A DNA stretch of 64,000 nt from Enterococcus mundtii. Lineage in GTDB: Bacteria; Bacillota; Bacilli; Lactobacillales; Enterococcaceae. The position numbers and the translations under genes were made by a program. The stretch is from assembly GCF_013394305.1 (NCBI RefSeq), contig NZ_AP019810.1:1054001-1118000 (forward strand), read 5' to 3'. The notes under the pieces are model-generated. The model was not told the origin of the DNA. It was given only the letters and a program-made list of their open reading frames with translations, and did not search any database. Every line of letters begins with the position of its first letter. Position 1 is the stretch's first letter. Shown here piece by piece: positions 56,138 to 64,000 of this stretch.

Positions 56138-58297
56138 ATGAGTCTTAAAAATCTAAAAGATGTCAGCTACTTTAAGCTGAACAATGAAATCAATCGACCA
56201 GTCAACGGGCAAATCCCTTTAAATAAAGATAAAGAAGCTTTAGCTGCTTTTTTTGAAGAAAATGTCAAACCAAATACGATGACGTTTCCAACAGTGATCG
56301 ACAAAATCCAGTATTTGATCGACAACCAATATTTAGAAGCAGAGTTCATTCAATTATATAGTAGTGAATTTATTGAAAAACTTTATCAATTCCTATTCGA
56401 ACAAAACTTTACATTTAAATCATTCATGGCAGCCTATAAGTTCTACTCTCAATATGCGTTAAAAACAAATGATGGTTCTGCCTACTTGGAATCTTATGAA
56501 GATCGTGTCGCATTCAATGCGTTGTACTTTGCGAATGGCGACGAAGAACTAGCCTTAGCTTTAGCTGATGAAATGATCCACCAACGTTATCAACCAGCAA
56601 CCCCTTCATTTTTGAATGCTGGACGTAAACGTCGTGGTGAACTTGTTTCTTGTTTCTTGACTCAGGTAACGGATGATATGAATTCAATCGGTCGTTCGAT
56701 CAACTCTGCCTTACAACTTTCACGAATCGGTGGTGGTGTTGGGATCACACTTTCTAACTTACGTGAAGCCGGAGCGCCGATCAAAGGATACGAAGGTGCA
56801 GCTAGCGGTGTTGTTCCAGTCATGAAATTGTTTGAAGATAGCTTTAGTTATTCGAACCAATTAGGACAACGTCAAGGTGCGGGTGTCGTTTATTTAAACG
56901 TCTTCCACCCAGACATCATGATGTTCCTTTCAGCAAAAAAAGAAAATGCAGACGAAAAGATTCGCGTGAAGACTTTATCACTTGGTGTGATCGTCCCAGA
57001 TAAATTCTATGAATTAGCACGTAAAAACCAAGAAATGTATCTATTCAGTCCTTATAGTGTGGAAAAAGAATATGGTGTGCCATTTTCTTACGTAGATATC
57101 ACTGCGGAATATGACAATTTAGTCGCAAATCCAAATATCCGTAAACAAAAAATCAAAGCCCGTGATTTAGAAAATGAAATCTCTAAATTACAACAAGAGT
57201 CTGGTTATCCGTATATCATCAATATTGATACGGCAAATCGTGAAAATCCTGTAGACGGTAAAATTATCATGAGTAACTTATGTTCTGAGATTTTACAAGT
57301 ACAGACACCTTCTGTCATCAATGGCAAGCAAGAATATGAAGAGTTAGGGACAGACATCTCATGTAACTTAGGTTCTACAAACATCGTCAATTTGATGGAT
57401 AGCCCTGACTTTGGTCGCTCTGTCCGCACGATGACTCGTGCATTGACGTATATCACAGATGCTTCAGACATTGACGTGGTTCCACCGATCCAAAACGGGA
57501 ACAAATTGAATCATACGATCGGACTTGGTGCCATGGGACTTCATACTTATTTTGCCAAAGAGCAAATGGAATATGGTTCCGAAGAATCAATTGATTTTAC
57601 CAATGTTTATTTCATGTTGTTGAATTACTGGACACTTATTGAAAGTAACAATATCGCACGTGAGAGAAAACAAGTCTTCCATAATTTTGAAAAATCAGCT
57701 TATGCAGACGGCACTTATTTTGATAAATATGTCACTGGCGAATTCCAACCAAAATCTGAACGAGTTGCTGCTTTGTTTGATGGTATCTTTATTCCGACTG
57801 CCCAAGACTGGGAAAACTTGAAGCAAGCAATCATGAAAGATGGTTTGTATCACCAAAATCGTTTAGCTGTAGCACCTAATGGTTCTATTTCTTATATCAA
57901 TGATACTAGTGCAAGTATCCATCCGATCACTCGTATGATCGAAGAACGCCAAGAAAAGAAAATTGGGAAAATCTATTACCCAGCGCCTTATTTATCAAAT
58001 GAAACAATCCCGTATTACACTTCTGCTTATGATATGGATATGCGTAAAGTGATCGATATTTATGCCACAGCACAAAAACATGTGGATCAAGGAATGAGTA
58101 TGACGTTGTTTATGCGTTCAGAAATCCCAGAAGGTTTGTACGAATGGAAAGAAACGACAAAACAATCCACACGTGATCTAAATATTCTAAGACACTACGC
58201 TTTCCACAAAGGAATCAAATCGATTTATTATGTACGTACGTTTACAGACGATGCAGAAGAAATCGGCAGCAACCAATGTGAAAGCTGTGTGATCTAA
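56138..58297 (+). CDS. nrdE: Class Ib ribonucleoside-diphosphate reductase, alpha subunit
   Basis: 719 aa from the ATG at 56138 ('MSLKNLKDVSYFKLNNEIN'), the class Ib length; 16 further upstream codons are open but overlap the NrdR box region and are not family-like. Motifs: 'TPSFLNAGRKRRGELVSCFL' with active-site Cys, 'SNLCSEILQ' (thiyl Cys and Glu), 'APNGSISYINDTSASIHP', and the C-terminal redox pair 'NQCESCVI'. It reduces ribonucleotides to deoxyribonucleotides with NrdF as radical source and NrdH as reductant. No N-terminal ATP-cone, as expected for NrdE. Confidence 0.95.
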   Translation: MSLKNLKDVSYFKLNNEINRPVNGQIPLNKDKEALAAFFEENVKPNTMTFPTVIDKIQYLIDNQYLEAEFIQLYSSEFIEKLYQFLFEQNFTFKSFMAAYKFYSQYALKTNDGSAYLESYEDRVAFNALYFANGDEELALALADEMIHQRYQPATPSFLNAGRKRRGELVSCFLTQVTDDMNSIGRSINSALQLSRIGGGVGITLSNLREAGAPIKGYEGAASGVVPVMKLFEDSFSYSNQLGQRQGAGVVYLNVFHPDIMMFLSAKKENADEKIRVKTLSLGVIVPDKFYELARKNQEMYLFSPYSVEKEYGVPFSYVDITAEYDNLVANPNIRKQKIKARDLENEISKLQQESGYPYIINIDTANRENPVDGKIIMSNLCSEILQVQTPSVINGKQEYEELGTDISCNLGSTNIVNLMDSPDFGRSVRTMTRALTYITDASDIDVVPPIQNGNKLNHTIGLGAMGLHTYFAKEQMEYGSEESIDFTNVYFMLLNYWTLIESNNIARERKQVFHNFEKSAYADGTYFDKYVTGEFQPKSERVAALFDGIFIPTAQDWENLKQAIMKDGLYHQNRLAVAPNGSISYINDTSASIHPITRMIEERQEKKIGKIYYPAPYLSNETIPYYTSAYDMDMRKVIDIYATAQKHVDQGMSMTLFMRSEIPEGLYEWKETTKQSTRDLNILRHYAFHKGIKSIYYVRTFTDDAEEIGSNQCESCVI

Positions 58298-58348
58298 TTT
58301 CACTTAGTGATAGAACCCGTTACTGGATTTTAATAAAGGAGCATTCTC

Positions 58349-59314
58349 ATGTCAGAAACTTATTATGCAGCGATAAACTGGAATGAAATTGAAGATATCA
58401 TTGATAAATCGACTTGGGAGAAATTAACTGAGCAATTTTGGTTAGACACACGTATCCCTTTGTCAAATGACTTAGACGACTGGCGTACGCTTTCCCAATT
58501 AGAAAAAGATACAGTTGGTCACGTATTTGGTGGATTGACTTTACTTGATACCGTCCAATCAGAAAGCGGGATGGATCAATTACGTAAAGATGTCCGCACG
58601 CCCCATGAAGAAGCGGTATTGAACAATATCCAATTTATGGAGTCTGTCCATGCGAAAAGTTACTCTTCGATCTTCAGTACATTGAATACGAAAAAAGAAA
58701 TCGAAGAAATCTTTGAATGGACGAATACCAATCCTTATCTACAGAAAAAAGCGGAGCGTATCAATGAGATCTACAAAAACGGTACGCCGTTAGAGAAAAA
58801 AATTGCGAGTGTCTTTTTAGAAACCTTCTTATTTTACTCAGGATTCTATACACCACTTTATTATTTAGGAAATAATAAATTAGCCAACGTGGCAGAGATC
58901 ATCAAGTTGATCATTCGTGACGAATCTGTCCATGGCACGTATATTGGCTATAAATTCCAACTAGGTTACAACGAATTACCTGAAGAAGAACAAGAAACAT
59001 TGAAAGACTGGATGTATAATTTGTTATATGAATTATACGAAAACGAAGAGCGCTACACAGAAGAATTATATGATCCAATCGGTTGGACGGAAGAAGTCAA
59101 AACATTCTTACGCTACAATGCAAATAAAGCATTGATGAATCTAGGAATGGACCCACTATTCCCTGATACAGCAAACGATGTCAACCCAATCGTGATGAAT
59201 GGGATCTCTACTGGTACAAGTAACCACGATTTCTTCTCTCAAGTCGGAAACGGCTACCTATTAGGTAACGTAGAAGCGATGAAAGATGAAGATTACTTGA
59301 TTGGTTTAGACTAA
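58349..59314 (+). CDS. nrdF: Class Ib ribonucleotide reductase, beta subunit
   Basis: 321 aa. Carries the dimetal-tyrosyl radical site: Asp/Glu ligands in 'GLTLLDTVQSESGM', 'NIQFMESVHAKSYSSIF' (E-x2-H) and 'IIRDESVHGTYIG' (E-x2-H), with the radical Tyr in the SYS segment. In class Ib the cofactor is a dimanganese centre assembled with NrdI. nrdI is not in this window. It follows nrdE by 51 bases with GGAG before the ATG. Confidence 0.95.
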   Translation: MSETYYAAINWNEIEDIIDKSTWEKLTEQFWLDTRIPLSNDLDDWRTLSQLEKDTVGHVFGGLTLLDTVQSESGMDQLRKDVRTPHEEAVLNNIQFMESVHAKSYSSIFSTLNTKKEIEEIFEWTNTNPYLQKKAERINEIYKNGTPLEKKIASVFLETFLFYSGFYTPLYYLGNNKLANVAEIIKLIIRDESVHGTYIGYKFQLGYNELPEEEQETLKDWMYNLLYELYENEERYTEELYDPIGWTEEVKTFLRYNANKALMNLGMDPLFPDTANDVNPIVMNGISTGTSNHDFFSQVGNGYLLGNVEAMKDEDYLIGLD

Positions 59315-59318
59315 ACAA

Positions 59319-59353
59319 AAAAAGAGCTTGGATATTGCATCCTCGCTCTTTTT
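59319..59353. terminator. Terminator between nrdF and oxidoreductase gene
   Basis: AAAAAAGAGC..GGAT / ATCC..GCTCTTTTTTT; symmetric, so shared by the convergent units. Confidence 0.9.
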
Positions 59354-59390
59354 TTGTTTCTCTTTAACCAACTACCAACCTTAGTTCTGC

Positions 59391-60425
59391 CTATTTTTTA
59401 TCTAAATAAAGATGTGCTGGATACGTCATATATTCGACAGGTTGCAATTGATCGATCGTGACATAGCCTGCGTTTGAATTGATCACCGTAGGTATCCGGT
59501 TAATCAACGTAGCGCACGTATGCTTTGGTGTATCTGGTTTGGTCACTTCAAATTGCATACTTGGCGTTCCTTCGATCGACCAAGTACATAAATCGCCTTC
59601 ACCTGTCTGATAGACTTTCCCAGTACAACCGACTTCCACCACTGGACCTTGTACCGTTTCAATCGTTGCAACGGCAGACATGCCGATCGCTTCGCCTGCT
59701 TTGATCGGCCGTTCCATTGTTTTCGATGGAATATCTTTATCTAAAACGATTGGAACGTTCTTTTGAGCAATGCGTTTGATCGTCCAACCCATTTTGGCAC
59801 AGATGGCTTCTGCGGTCATCCAAGAATAGGAAGGCAAATCGGTTGCATTGGCAATTTCTTTGTCAAATTTTACTTGATCATAGCCCACACCATGCGCTTC
59901 CGCTAACGCTTTCCCATAGTGTTCGACATCATAACTAACTTCCCCACTGATTTTTTGTACATCATTCATGCCAGCAGCCAGCAGCGTTGGAAACAACACC
60001 CAGTAAATATCTTGCATTCCTGTTCCTGAAATCGTAACGTTGTTGGCTTTTGCGATTTTATCCAAACGATTGGTTTCTGCAACCGAAGTCGTCCAAGAAT
60101 ATAAAGCTTCTTCACTGATTGTTAAAACATTGACTCCATAGGTCAAGGGTATCTCTAAACTTGGCATGAAATCTTTGATATAACTAGCTATCGTGACTAA
60201 TGCCACATCGGCATCACAGTTTTGAAATACTTCATGGGGATCGTTAGAGATTTTCACTCCTAAAGCTTGGTCATATCCTAAATATAGCCCTAGATCCTGA
60301 CCGATCGCCTCTGGACGATTGTCTACAGCTCCAACGATTTCAATATCTTTTGCCATGGCATATTTGATAATCTCTTTCGACATTTTTCCACAGCCGACTT
60401 GGACCATACGAATTTTTTTAGTCAT
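59391..60425 (-). CDS. NAD(P)H-dependent amine dehydrogenase-like (DapB / 2,4-diaminopentanoate DH family)
   Basis: 344 aa from the ATG at 60425 (GAGGG upstream); 22 further codons overlap the ald stop region. N-terminal Rossmann fold 'MVQVGCGKMSKEIIKYAMAKDIEIVGAVD' (key GCGKMSKEI, GAVD) and a dihydrodipicolinate-reductase-like C-terminal domain ('CDADVALVTIASYIKDF', 'SGTGMQDIYWVL', 'GEVSYDVEHYGKALAEAHGVG'). It resembles 2,4-diaminopentanoate dehydrogenase of ornithine fermenters, which oxidatively deaminates a diamino acid. The real substrate is unknown; it is in one operon with an aminotransferase and alanine dehydrogenase. Confidence 0.7.
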   Translation of the reverse strand: MTKKIRMVQVGCGKMSKEIIKYAMAKDIEIVGAVDNRPEAIGQDLGLYLGYDQALGVKISNDPHEVFQNCDADVALVTIASYIKDFMPSLEIPLTYGVNVLTISEEALYSWTTSVAETNRLDKIAKANNVTISGTGMQDIYWVLFPTLLAAGMNDVQKISGEVSYDVEHYGKALAEAHGVGYDQVKFDKEIANATDLPSYSWMTAEAICAKMGWTIKRIAQKNVPIVLDKDIPSKTMERPIKAGEAIGMSAVATIETVQGPVVEVGCTGKVYQTGEGDLCTWSIEGTPSMQFEVTKPDTPKHTCATLINRIPTVINSNAGYVTIDQLQPVEYMTYPAHLYLDKK

Positions 60426-60453
60426 TGTATTTCCCTCACTTTTTAGAAAATTT

Positions 60454-61554
60454 TTAAACGAGCTCACGAATATCGTCAACGGTTCGCTCAAAGACTTCCC
60501 CCACTTCAGGACAGGTCAGTTTTCCTTTATAGGTACCGATTCCTGGTAGGATCTCTGGATACGTTTGGATGACTTCTGTCAGTGATTGGGAGGCTAAGCC
60601 CTTGATATATCTCATCGTGACATTCGTTAAAGCTAACGTAGACGTTTGAGGAACTAAACCTGGCATATTCGCAACCGAGTAGTGGATCACTCCATGTTTA
60701 ACGAAAGTCGGTTCTTCATGGGTGGTTGGCTGGCTCGTTTCAAAACAGCCGCCTTGGTCAATCGCAATATCCACCAAGATCGTTCCTTCTTTCATCTGCT
60801 TCACTAATTCTTCTGTGATAAGATGTGGGGCTTTTTTACCTGGTAATAAGACTGAACCAATCACGATATCACTAGTCAATGCCATTTTCTCAATATTCGC
60901 TGGGCTTGAGTAGAGGGTTTTTACTTGTCCATTAAACATCTCTGACAATTCACGTAAGCGGTCGACATTGATATCTAAGATCGTCACATCTGCTCCTAAT
61001 CCGTGCAAGTAATGTGCCGCACTCACTCCGGCGATCCCACCACCTAAAATAGTTGCCTGAACCGGTAAAACACCTGTTACACCTGAAATCAATTTTCCAC
61101 TTTGCTTCGCTAAAATCTCCGCACCCAATAGACCGCCTAAACGGCCAGCGACTTCACTCATTGGTGCGAGTAATGGGAATGCTCCGTTTTTCGTAACCAT
61201 TTCATAGGCAATCGCTGTTGTTCCAGACTTGATCAATGCTTCAGTCAATTCAAGATTTGCGGCTAGATGCAAGTACGTAAACAAAATCAAATCGTTTCTA
61301 AAGTATTGATATTCTGATGCTAGTGGTTCTTTGACTTTCACGACGATTTCTGCCGACCAGACTGTCTCTGGATCAGCTTTGATCTGAGCGCCAGCTTCAC
61401 GGTATTGACTATCTGTAAAGCCTGATCCTTCCCCTGCACGTTCTTCTACATAAACGATATGACCTGCTGTTACTAACTCTTTGACTCCTGCGGGTGTCAC
61501 GCCTACACGTTTCTCTGAATTTTTGATTTCTTTTGGTACACCAATGATTGTCAT
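60454..61554 (-). CDS. ald: Alanine dehydrogenase
   Basis: 366 aa. Converts L-alanine and NAD+ to pyruvate, ammonia and NADH. Motifs: 'GVPKEIKNSEKRVGVTPAGV' (key KEIKNSEKRVG), catalytic Lys in 'EIVVKVKEPL', 'YLHLAANLELT', Rossmann 'ILGGGIAGVSAAHYL' and 'DIAIDQGGCFETSQPT'. Paired with the upstream transaminase it could recycle alanine formed from pyruvate. RBS AAAGGAGG; 18 bases after the aminotransferase stop. Confidence 0.95.
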   Translation of the reverse strand: MTIIGVPKEIKNSEKRVGVTPAGVKELVTAGHIVYVEERAGEGSGFTDSQYREAGAQIKADPETVWSAEIVVKVKEPLASEYQYFRNDLILFTYLHLAANLELTEALIKSGTTAIAYEMVTKNGAFPLLAPMSEVAGRLGGLLGAEILAKQSGKLISGVTGVLPVQATILGGGIAGVSAAHYLHGLGADVTILDINVDRLRELSEMFNGQVKTLYSSPANIEKMALTSDIVIGSVLLPGKKAPHLITEELVKQMKEGTILVDIAIDQGGCFETSQPTTHEEPTFVKHGVIHYSVANMPGLVPQTSTLALTNVTMRYIKGLASQSLTEVIQTYPEILPGIGTYKGKLTCPEVGEVFERTVDDIRELV

Positions 61555-61572
61555 ATTATATCCTCCTTTGAA

Positions 61573-62913
61573 TTATTGTTGCTTTTGCCACTTCTCAAAG
61601 CCCATATGAATCGCATCGAATAGTTGATCTGCGTTTTCCTTTGAAAAGGTCAACGATGGTGAAATGATAATCGTTTGTAATTCATCACGTAGCAAGACGC
61701 CTGCATTGATGGCATAATCAGCCACGGCTTGTACATTCTTTGCTGTTTGTTCCACATCATATTTCCCTGTATTCTCAAAATCGATAGCGATCATCAAGCC
61801 TTTTCCACGAACATCACTAATGCAGTCATATGTTCCTTCAAGTCCTTTTAGACGTTCCAATAAATATGCACCGACTTCACGGGCATTTTCAACTAAATTT
61901 TCTTCTTCCACAATACGTAAAGCTTCTAATGCTGCCACACAGCCGAGCGGATGTCCACCGTAAGTATGCCCATGGATAATGACATTAGCTCCATTGGTCG
62001 CTGATTCGATGCCTTCAACGATGCGTTTGTTAAAAACAGTAGCCCCTAGTGGAACATACCCAGAAGATAATCCTTTCGCTAGAACCATAGCATCTGGTTT
62101 GATGCCCCAGCCACGACTACCAAAAAGATGTCCTGAACGGCCAAAACCTGTCACCACTTCATCTGCAATCAATAAAATATCATAAGTATCACAAACCTCC
62201 CTTAAAGCTGGCCAATAAGAAGTTGGTGGAACGATGATACCGCCAGCACCTTGGATCGGTTCAGCAATAAATGCAGCAATATGATCTGCGCCAATCTGTT
62301 CAATCGTTTCAACTAGTTCAGCGATACAGTGTTTTGTCAATTCTTCTGGATCTTGGCAATTCCAATTATTTTTCTTCAAATGCGGGGAAGAGACACGTAC
62401 ACAATCTTGTAAACCTGGACCAATAAATTCCCGATAGATTGGGTTGCCACCTATCGACGTTCCACCATAATGCATCCCATGATAGGCTTTTTCCAATGAC
62501 AGAAATACTTTCTTTGTCGGTTTACCTACTGCTTGCCAGTATTGTCTTGTGATTTTTAAAGCAGTATCTACTGAATCACTTCCTCCAGAAGTAAAGAATA
62601 CTTTCGCCATCTCTTCTTCTTGCGTCATTTGAATGATTTTTTCTGCCAAGTCATATGCCTTGGGATGGGCAATATTCGTAAACAATTGATAGTAAGATAA
62701 TTTTTCCATTTGATCAGCAATTGCTCGGTTCATTTCAGGGCGATTATGACCAACGTTCATACACCATAATCCACCAACACCATCGAGTAATTTTCTCCCC
62801 GTATCATCATAGATAAAATTCCCATCTCCACGTTCGATAACGATTGTTTCTTCTTCACTTGCTCGAGTATCCGTCATCGGATGCCAAAAATACTTTTTCT
62901 TGCGATTGTTCAT
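61573..62913 (-). CDS. Class III PLP aminotransferase (omega-amino acid:pyruvate type)
   Basis: 446 aa. PLP-dependent fold I class III: 'GDGNFIYDDTGRKLLDGVGGLWCMNVGHNRPE' (key DGVGGLWCMNVGH), 'FFTSGGSDSVDTALK', 'EPIQGAGGIIVPP', Asp in 'LIADEVVTGFGRSG' and the PLP Lys280 in 'LAKGLSSGYVPLG'. The N-terminal 'FWHPMTD' and Trp-rich entry are typical of beta-alanine/omega-amino acid:pyruvate transaminases rather than ornithine or GABA:2-oxoglutarate enzymes. First gene of the leftward operon, read from a MerR-type promoter. Confidence 0.85.
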   Translation of the reverse strand: MNNRKKKYFWHPMTDTRASEEETIVIERGDGNFIYDDTGRKLLDGVGGLWCMNVGHNRPEMNRAIADQMEKLSYYQLFTNIAHPKAYDLAEKIIQMTQEEEMAKVFFTSGGSDSVDTALKITRQYWQAVGKPTKKVFLSLEKAYHGMHYGGTSIGGNPIYREFIGPGLQDCVRVSSPHLKKNNWNCQDPEELTKHCIAELVETIEQIGADHIAAFIAEPIQGAGGIIVPPTSYWPALREVCDTYDILLIADEVVTGFGRSGHLFGSRGWGIKPDAMVLAKGLSSGYVPLGATVFNKRIVEGIESATNGANVIIHGHTYGGHPLGCVAALEALRIVEEENLVENAREVGAYLLERLKGLEGTYDCISDVRGKGLMIAIDFENTGKYDVEQTAKNVQAVADYAINAGVLLRDELQTIIISPSLTFSKENADQLFDAIHMGFEKWQKQQ

Positions 62914-62952
62914 ATTATTCTCTCCTTTATCTGCTTTCCTGTTTACATGTTA

Positions 62953-62983
62953 AGACTAAAGGGTAGAACAACTCTAAGGTCAA
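62953..62983 (-). promoter_or_regulatory. MerR-type promoter of aminotransferase operon
   Basis: Minus strand -35 TTGACC (62983-62978), exactly 19-base spacer, -10 TAGTCT (62958-62953). Spacer dyad TTAGA-GTTGT-TCTAC. Same design as the sites at 31783-31813 and 63085-63115. Confidence 0.7.
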
Positions 62984-63084
62984 TCTTTTTTTTATTCTTT
63001 TAATAAAATCGCTTACATTAAAAAAGTAAAAAAATCACTTATATAGAAGAAAAAATACTTTTGTGATTTTATTTGTAAAGCATA

Positions 63085-63115
63085 TTGACCTTATAACGAT
63101 TCTAACCTCTAGGAT
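63085..63115 (+). promoter_or_regulatory. MerR-type promoter of AEC transporter gene
   Basis: -35 TTGACC (63085-63090), 19-base spacer, -10 TAGGAT (63110-63115). Spacer dyad TTATA-ACGAT-TCTAA. It faces away from the aminotransferase promoter, so one activator may serve both. Confidence 0.7.
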
Positions 63116-63120
63116 GTAAT

Positions 63121-63150
63121 TGAGGAGGAGTGGTACACATGCACAGCTGA
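63121..63150 (+). promoter_or_regulatory. Leader with strong RBS and three-codon ORF
   Basis: GAGGAGG is followed after ten bases by ATG CAC AGC TGA (63139-63150), a complete Met-His-Ser mini-ORF, 50 bases before the transporter start. It may be a regulatory leader or the trace of a lost gene. Confidence 0.4.
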
Positions 63151-63199
63151 TTAAATAAAAAAATTAAAACATTCACAAGAATTGAGGAGGAAAATTTAA

Positions 63200-64000
63200 A
63201 TGTCACTATCAGAAACATTAAGCAATGTCATCAACATGGAAATTATCAGTGCGATCACTTCCACACTGTTTATTATATTATTAGGTTACTTTTTAAGAAA
63301 GCGTGAGGTTTTCTCATCAGATGTCGGAAAGACTTTGTCTAAGGTCGTCTTAACTGTCGCAATTCCTGCATTAGCTTTTAATTCGTTTATGCAGGAATTG
63401 AATGATGAAGTATTGAATCAAGGAATCAACATTTTGATTCTCGGAATCTTAGTCCACGTTTTCTTGATTTTTCTAAGTAAATTCTTCTTTTTTAGATATG
63501 CACCAAATAAAGAAGACACATTGCGTGTACTCTCTATTTTCGGGTCAACAACATTCTTCGGTATTCCTGTCGTCGGTGCAGTTTTTGGCGCAGAAGGGAT
63601 TTTGTACGCATCGATTTTTAACATTGGTTATCGTATCTTTTTATACTCTTATGCTTATCTAAAGATGAGCGGATTGAAAATGGCACGCAAGAATATTAGA
63701 GAAATGATCTTGAACCCAATCGTATTGGCAACGTTTATCGGATTATTTATTTGGCTCTTCCAAGATAGCTTACCTCAAATTGCTCAGTCTAGTTCTGAAT
63801 CTGTTGCTTTTTTAAGAATCGATCAGACGTTGCCATGGCTATTTAAACCTTTGACGTTCCTCTCTAGTTTAGCCTCCCCACTCGCTTGGTTGGCAATCGG
63901 GATCACATTAGGCGATCTGCCATTCGGAAAAACCCTCAGCAGTCACACCTCTTGGTACTATTCATTCATCAAAGTCATTGTCTTCCCACTTGTGATTTTA
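63200..64000 (+). CDS. AEC (auxin efflux carrier) family transporter, partial
   Basis: 267 codons are visible; the gene continues beyond the window. GAGGAGG lies nine bases before the ATG. The protein is very hydrophobic with about seven membrane segments seen so far and matches the AEC family (PF03547): 'LGYFLRKREVFSSDVGKTLSKVVLTVAIPALAF' (key AIPALAF), 'GSTTFFGIPVVGAVFG' and 'LASPLAWLAIGITLGDL'. AEC proteins move malate, malonate or other carboxylates and some amino-acid-like compounds. Its divergent, co-designed promoter with the aminotransferase operon suggests that it carries that pathway's substrate or product. Confidence 0.85.
   Translation, partial: MSLSETLSNVINMEIISAITSTLFIILLGYFLRKREVFSSDVGKTLSKVVLTVAIPALAFNSFMQELNDEVLNQGINILILGILVHVFLIFLSKFFFFRYAPNKEDTLRVLSIFGSTTFFGIPVVGAVFGAEGILYASIFNIGYRIFLYSYAYLKMSGLKMARKNIREMILNPIVLATFIGLFIWLFQDSLPQIAQSSSESVAFLRIDQTLPWLFKPLTFLSSLASPLAWLAIGITLGDLPFGKTLSSHTSWYYSFIKVIVFPLVIL

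Overview
The window looks like a chromosomal segment of a low-GC Gram-positive coccus, almost certainly Enterococcus and most likely of the E. faecium / E. mundtii / E. hirae group. The basis is the gene set (WalRKHIJ, GroESL under a perfect CIRCE element, class Ib NrdHEF, BusR/BusA, DUF1827, DUF1836 and DUF1002 proteins), strong AGGAGG ribosome binding sites, cre and NrdR boxes, and a glucoselysine/fructoselysine PTS operon of the type characterised in E. faecium. The species assignment is inference.

Layout. 1-2.8 kb: end of an AI-2E-family exporter gene, a small helical protein and an LTA-synthase-like membrane sulfatase-fold protein. 3-12 kb: an arabinan/arabino-oligosaccharide operon (two GH51 and one GH43 arabinofuranosidases, a sugar ABC importer, a DUF624 protein) read leftward from a promoter overlapped by a consensus cre site, with a divergent ArsR-type regulator and palindromic operators. 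12-24 kb: RidA, PncB-NadE, a TipA-like MerR regulator, a LacI-regulated cellobiose-type PTS IIC, GroESL and a CPBP protease. This stretch carries three arrays of roughly 120-bp palindromic repeats. 23.4-33.5 kb: the wal (vic) cell-wall two-component operon, a DUF1002 protein, a baeRF3-like protein, DegV and DUF1836. 33.7-34 kb: a possible 26-codon ORF and tRNA-Lys(CUU). 34.6-42.1 kb: gfrABCDEF with the sigma-54 activator gfrR. 42.1-49.7 kb: GH38 mannosylglycerate-type hydrolase with a three-gene fructose-family PTS and a PRD regulator. 49.7-54 kb: gene remnants, then the osmoprotectant importer BusA and its c-di-AMP-type regulator BusR, whose last coding segment is frameshifted. 54-59 kb: GH25 lysozyme and nrdH-nrdE-nrdF with NrdR boxes. 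59-64 kb: an amine-dehydrogenase-like oxidoreductase, alanine dehydrogenase and class III aminotransferase operon, divergent from an AEC-family transporter cut by the window end.

How it fits together. Much of the window is carbon scavenging from plant or diet-derived material (arabinan, beta-glucosides, glycated lysine, mannosylglycerate-like compounds), each module with its own regulator. The rest is envelope and osmotic homeostasis plus deoxynucleotide synthesis. The strongest regulatory observations are a sigma-54 promoter embedded in the terminator between gfrR and gfrA, a bipartite BusR-type operator with a 22-bp gap over the busA promoter, and three promoters with the same MerR-type architecture (TTGACC, 19-bp spacer, TTAGA-N5-TCTAA-like dyad) that link the aminotransferase operon, the divergent transporter and the distant baeRF3 gene. 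No mobile element with a transposase, no CRISPR array and no rRNA gene were seen.
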